Assembly: GCA_964583155.1 (NCBI GenBank)
Contig: CAZOUY010000004.1
Coordinates: forward strand, 1-64,000
DNA: 64,000 bases
From: CAG-826 sp964583155
Lineage (GTDB): Bacteria > Bacillota_I > Bacilli_A > RFN20 > CAG-826
Reading direction: 5' to 3'
Part shown: positions 61,268 to 64,000 of the stretch, piece by piece
Numbering within the stretch: position 1 is the first letter of the stretch
Layout of the letters: each line of letters begins with the position of its first letter
Notes under the pieces: model-generated
Databases searched by the model: none
What the model was told of the DNA's origin: nothing
What the model saw: only the letters and a program-made list of their open reading frames with translations
Position numbers and translations under genes: made by a program

Positions 61268-63904
61268 ATGCTTAGATTTCATAATGTGTCATATGGTTAT
61301 CAAAAAGATGACCTGATTCTCGATACGATAAATATCCAATTACCTAATTGCGGATTGATATTGATTACCGGACCATCGGGATCAGGTAAAACGACCTTTT
61401 TATCGTTGATTCAAGGAATTATCAAGCCACAAAAGGGCGACATCATCTTTAATGGCCGAGTAATCAATCGTATGAGTGTGAAGGAAAATCAGGATTATCG
61501 TTTATTCACTTGTAGTATGGTCTATCAATCGGATGCTTTAATTAATGATCTTTCGATCGAGCAGAACTTTAATCTTTTTAGGGAGTGCACGACCAAAGAA
61601 ACGCCTAACTATCAAGCGCTTATCGATCAAGTTCATTTGCCCAAAAGTCTGCAAACGAAGGTTGGGTTACTATCAGGAGGAGAAAAACAAAGAGTCGCTA
61701 TTGCCCGTAGCTTATTGTTTGCACCACAGATTTTCCTTTTGGATGAGCCGACTTCTTCTTTAGATGACCAAAATGCATGCCAAATAATGGATCTTTTAAA
61801 AGAATTGTCGAAACGATGTCTCATCATTATGGTTACACATGATATGCGATTTATCGATAAGTATGCCGATTATCACTATGAGTTAAAAGAAGGAAAACTA
61901 GTATTAACTTATCAAAATACTAGTACAATAGTAGAAAGAAAATTAGTACCTAGTGTTGTATATCATCGGAAAAATCCGCATCGCTTTCTTTTGACATATG
62001 TCTTTAATAAAATCAAAATTAAGAGAGGTCGCACGCTTTTTTCTGTTTTTTTCTTGATGATAACCATTTTATTTGGCTTAATGAGTGTAACCATCATCGA
62101 GAGCATGGAAAAGGAGCTTTTAACCAGCTTTTCATCATTGACCGAAAAGGCGCAATTTCAAATGTATGTGACGAATGATAATGAAGAGGACAATCGTTAT
62201 AGCGTTTCTCTTGATTACGCTCAAGAGCTAAGAAAAAATGTCACGGAAATAGAAGATATCATGACCTTTTATGAAGACGATTTATCCTTATTTTTTCCTG
62301 ATCGCAATGAGTGTCGCTTACTGGTTGAAGGTAAACCATTACTACCGGGCATTAGAATGCAAGAGATCAATGAATTTCATCTTTTAAAGGAAAAAGAACA
62401 TGAATGTTATCCTTATCTTCATAGCTTAGCGGACGATGAAATTGTTTTAGGATTACCTTCGGATGTTATGAAAAGAATCGGTCAATATTTGGATATTCCC
62501 TTTCCGACCTATGAAAAAATCGGTAAACGACTACAGAATGACAATATTAGCATTGTTTTTTATATGAAAAATATAGATTGGGACTATGAAAATGAAGAAA
62601 TATTCCGGATCTGTGGCATTGTGGAAAGCACTAAGCCCAGTATTTTTCATAGCAATCCCTTCTTTAATGAGTGCGTTTTGGAGGAGCGTTTACGCCTGCT
62701 TTCGACGCTTTCATGGTTTGAAGAAATTGAATTTCCGTGGACCTTAAGGAAAAGATATGTAGCTTTATGTCAACAAAATTTGGAATCAATTATTTTCAAT
62801 CATCCGATATATTACACCTGCTTGGTCGATGAAATTAACAAGAGCTACACGGAATGGCGCCATTATGCTTTGAGCTACAATAACATCTCCTATATCGCAA
62901 GCTATGATGTGCTACGCATACTAAATCAAGAAGAGTATATTACTGGCGCCCTTTATGGATCGAGCAAAGGCTATCAAATTATCAACGAAACCATCGTTCA
63001 AGGTATGCCAGGATACTTTTTTCTGTCCGATGATTTAGAGCAACTAAATGATGTCGAATATAATATTATGCATGAAAGCCATTATTCGCTTCCGGAGACG
63101 ATATTTTCTAATAGTATTCTCACACCCAGCAATAATACTTTGCGGATATGCGCAAATAAGAATAAACCAGAGCTCTTTGGAATATCAAAAGCCCTAGCGG
63201 ATTATTACCATTTGCAAGAAAAGGACACATTATACTATCTTTATGTTGATCTTAACGCACAGCCGGAATTCATCTATGGAACGGAACAAGTGGATTACAT
63301 TGATTTCACTCGGACAGAAGAGCTTTATGTTGATAATCAATGGCTGAACTCTCTTTTTTTACAAGCCAAAAGCATCACATCATCATATCTAAGACCAATG
63401 ACAATCAATTTTTATGTGGATGACGTAAATCATGTCGATCATGTGATCGATCATTGCCGTCAGCTTTATAATAATTATACCTTTTCCGATGCGGTAAGTA
63501 TTTTTCAAAATCGGATTCAAAAGACAACATCTTCAATTGAAAAGGTGATGCTTGGCATTATTGTATGGATGATGGTTTTAACCTCCTTTCTTATCCGCGT
63601 GGTTCATCGGCTTTATCTGATGGAAATGGATCATGATATCCGATGGATGGTAAAATTGGGAATCGGTTCATCAATTCCTAAGAAGGTGGCGTTTATAGCC
63701 CATTTGTTGATTTTTGGAGGCGCTACGATTTTGGCGCTTATCTATTTTGGATTCATCGTGATGATTTTTAAAATACCGCGCTTTTTAGCGTTACTACCTT
63801 TTGGAATAGTTATAAATGGTCAAACTATAGGCTCTTTAATATTGTTTTTATCCATATTATATGGTGTTACTTTTCCTTTTTATTTCAAGAAGGTGCGTAC
63901 ATGA
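61268..63904 (+). CDS. Fused ABC ATPase-permease, 878 aa
   Basis: Residues about 1-220 are an ABC ATPase: Walker A GPSGSGKTT, signature LSGGEKQR, Walker B FLLDEPTSSLDD. A membrane helix (about 258-278), a large outside domain (about 285-755), and three C-terminal helices follow, so one chain is a MacB-like half transporter. It begins two bases after the permease stop with AGGGAGATA upstream. The module thus has two ATPases and two permease chains, perhaps forming a heterodimer, as in peptide-resistance exporters. Confidence 0.85.
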   Translation: MLRFHNVSYGYQKDDLILDTINIQLPNCGLILITGPSGSGKTTFLSLIQGIIKPQKGDIIFNGRVINRMSVKENQDYRLFTCSMVYQSDALINDLSIEQNFNLFRECTTKETPNYQALIDQVHLPKSLQTKVGLLSGGEKQRVAIARSLLFAPQIFLLDEPTSSLDDQNACQIMDLLKELSKRCLIIMVTHDMRFIDKYADYHYELKEGKLVLTYQNTSTIVERKLVPSVVYHRKNPHRFLLTYVFNKIKIKRGRTLFSVFFLMITILFGLMSVTIIESMEKELLTSFSSLTEKAQFQMYVTNDNEEDNRYSVSLDYAQELRKNVTEIEDIMTFYEDDLSLFFPDRNECRLLVEGKPLLPGIRMQEINEFHLLKEKEHECYPYLHSLADDEIVLGLPSDVMKRIGQYLDIPFPTYEKIGKRLQNDNISIVFYMKNIDWDYENEEIFRICGIVESTKPSIFHSNPFFNECVLEERLRLLSTLSWFEEIEFPWTLRKRYVALCQQNLESIIFNHPIYYTCLVDEINKSYTEWRHYALSYNNISYIASYDVLRILNQEEYITGALYGSSKGYQIINETIVQGMPGYFFLSDDLEQLNDVEYNIMHESHYSLPETIFSNSILTPSNNTLRICANKNKPELFGISKALADYYHLQEKDTLYYLYVDLNAQPEFIYGTEQVDYIDFTRTEELYVDNQWLNSLFLQAKSITSSYLRPMTINFYVDDVNHVDHVIDHCRQLYNNYTFSDAVSIFQNRIQKTTSSIEKVMLGIIVWMMVLTSFLIRVVHRLYLMEMDHDIRWMVKLGIGSSIPKKVAFIAHLLIFGGATILALIYFGFIVMIFKIPRFLALLPFGIVINGQTIGSLILFLSILYGVTFPFYFKKVRT

Positions 63905-64000
63905 TGATATATTAAAAACACATAGAATCAATAATGCACACCTGCTTTATTTTGAAAAATTCTCGTCCTTTGCTTTTTTATAAAAGACAAAAAATGCTCT

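Noticed and set aside
1..64000. UGA=Trp genetic code, suggested by the reduced Bacilli look
   Set aside because: Several well-defined genes (ECF sigma, pgsA, miaB, mutL) end in TGA at the expected family length.
1..64000. CRISPR arrays, tRNA genes, transposases or prophage
   Set aside because: No regularly spaced repeats, cloverleaf-like sequences, or transposase, integrase or phage structural proteins were seen on either strand.
63905..64000. A possible gene start at the right edge
   Set aside because: The last 96 bases are AT-rich with no frame or ribosome binding site that can be supported.

Overview
The window looks like a stretch of chromosome from a low-G+C, endospore-forming member of the Bacilli. 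No ribosomal RNA, tRNA, phage, transposase or CRISPR array was seen. The standard code fits: TGA is used as a stop (ECF sigma factor, pgsA, miaB, mutL), so this is not a UGA=Trp mycoplasma. Gene order over long blocks matches the Bacillus subtilis chromosome as I recall it: cmk-der-spoIVA-hup; dnaD-nth facing recU-ponA; gpsB-rnpB; pgsA-cinA-recA-rny-ymdB-spoVS-miaB-ymcA-cotE-mutS-mutL-miaA. Several genes are shorter than usual (sufD, cca, cinA). A reduced gut or sediment lineage on the Erysipelotrichia/Mollicutes side of Bacilli is possible, but that placement is only inference.

Layout. Positions 1-2,860 are an AT-rich accessory patch. It holds a tiny peptide ORF, a secreted protein with a glycine/alanine-rich hydrophobic core and C-terminal histidines, an overlapping small cytosolic protein, and a membrane protein behind a 12-G homopolymer. 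Positions 2,936-9,840 hold an ECF sigma factor with a large membrane partner carrying an Ig-like ectodomain, two lipoproteins, a metallophosphoesterase and an ASCH protein. Positions 9,867-15,290 hold cysteine synthesis (cysK-cysE), a small regulator, GtrA-like, recX, yhaM and a HIT protein. Positions 15,448-19,370 hold two overlapping foldase-type lipoproteins and two YjcZ-like micro-proteins.

Positions 19,739-27,850 form one tight operon: sufCDSUB-mnmG-rsmG-parA. Positions 28,054-31,251 hold dacB-spmA-spmB, an FMN riboswitch with ribU, and a ferredoxin. Positions 31,516-38,793 hold cmk, der, spoVIF, spoIVA, hup, dapB, a short cca, dnaD and nth. Positions 38,778-42,454 hold ponA, recU and an exonuclease on the minus strand. 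Positions 42,587-59,223 hold a cysteine-rich protein, gpsB, rnpB, the recA block, the rny-spoVS-cotE block, mutSL-miaA, fhs and a DUF951 protein. Positions 59,273-63,904 encode an ABC export module.

How they work together. Spore genes are scattered through housekeeping blocks: dacB, spmA, spmB, spoVIF, spoIVA, spoVS, cotE, YjcZ-like genes and a Cys-rich protein. They cover cortex, coat and late maturation, which argues for real sporulation. A second theme is RNA turnover and DNA repair (rny, ymcA, yhaM, rnpB, recA, recX, recU, nth, mutSL). A third is sulfur and tRNA modification (cysKE, suf, mnmG, miaA, miaB).
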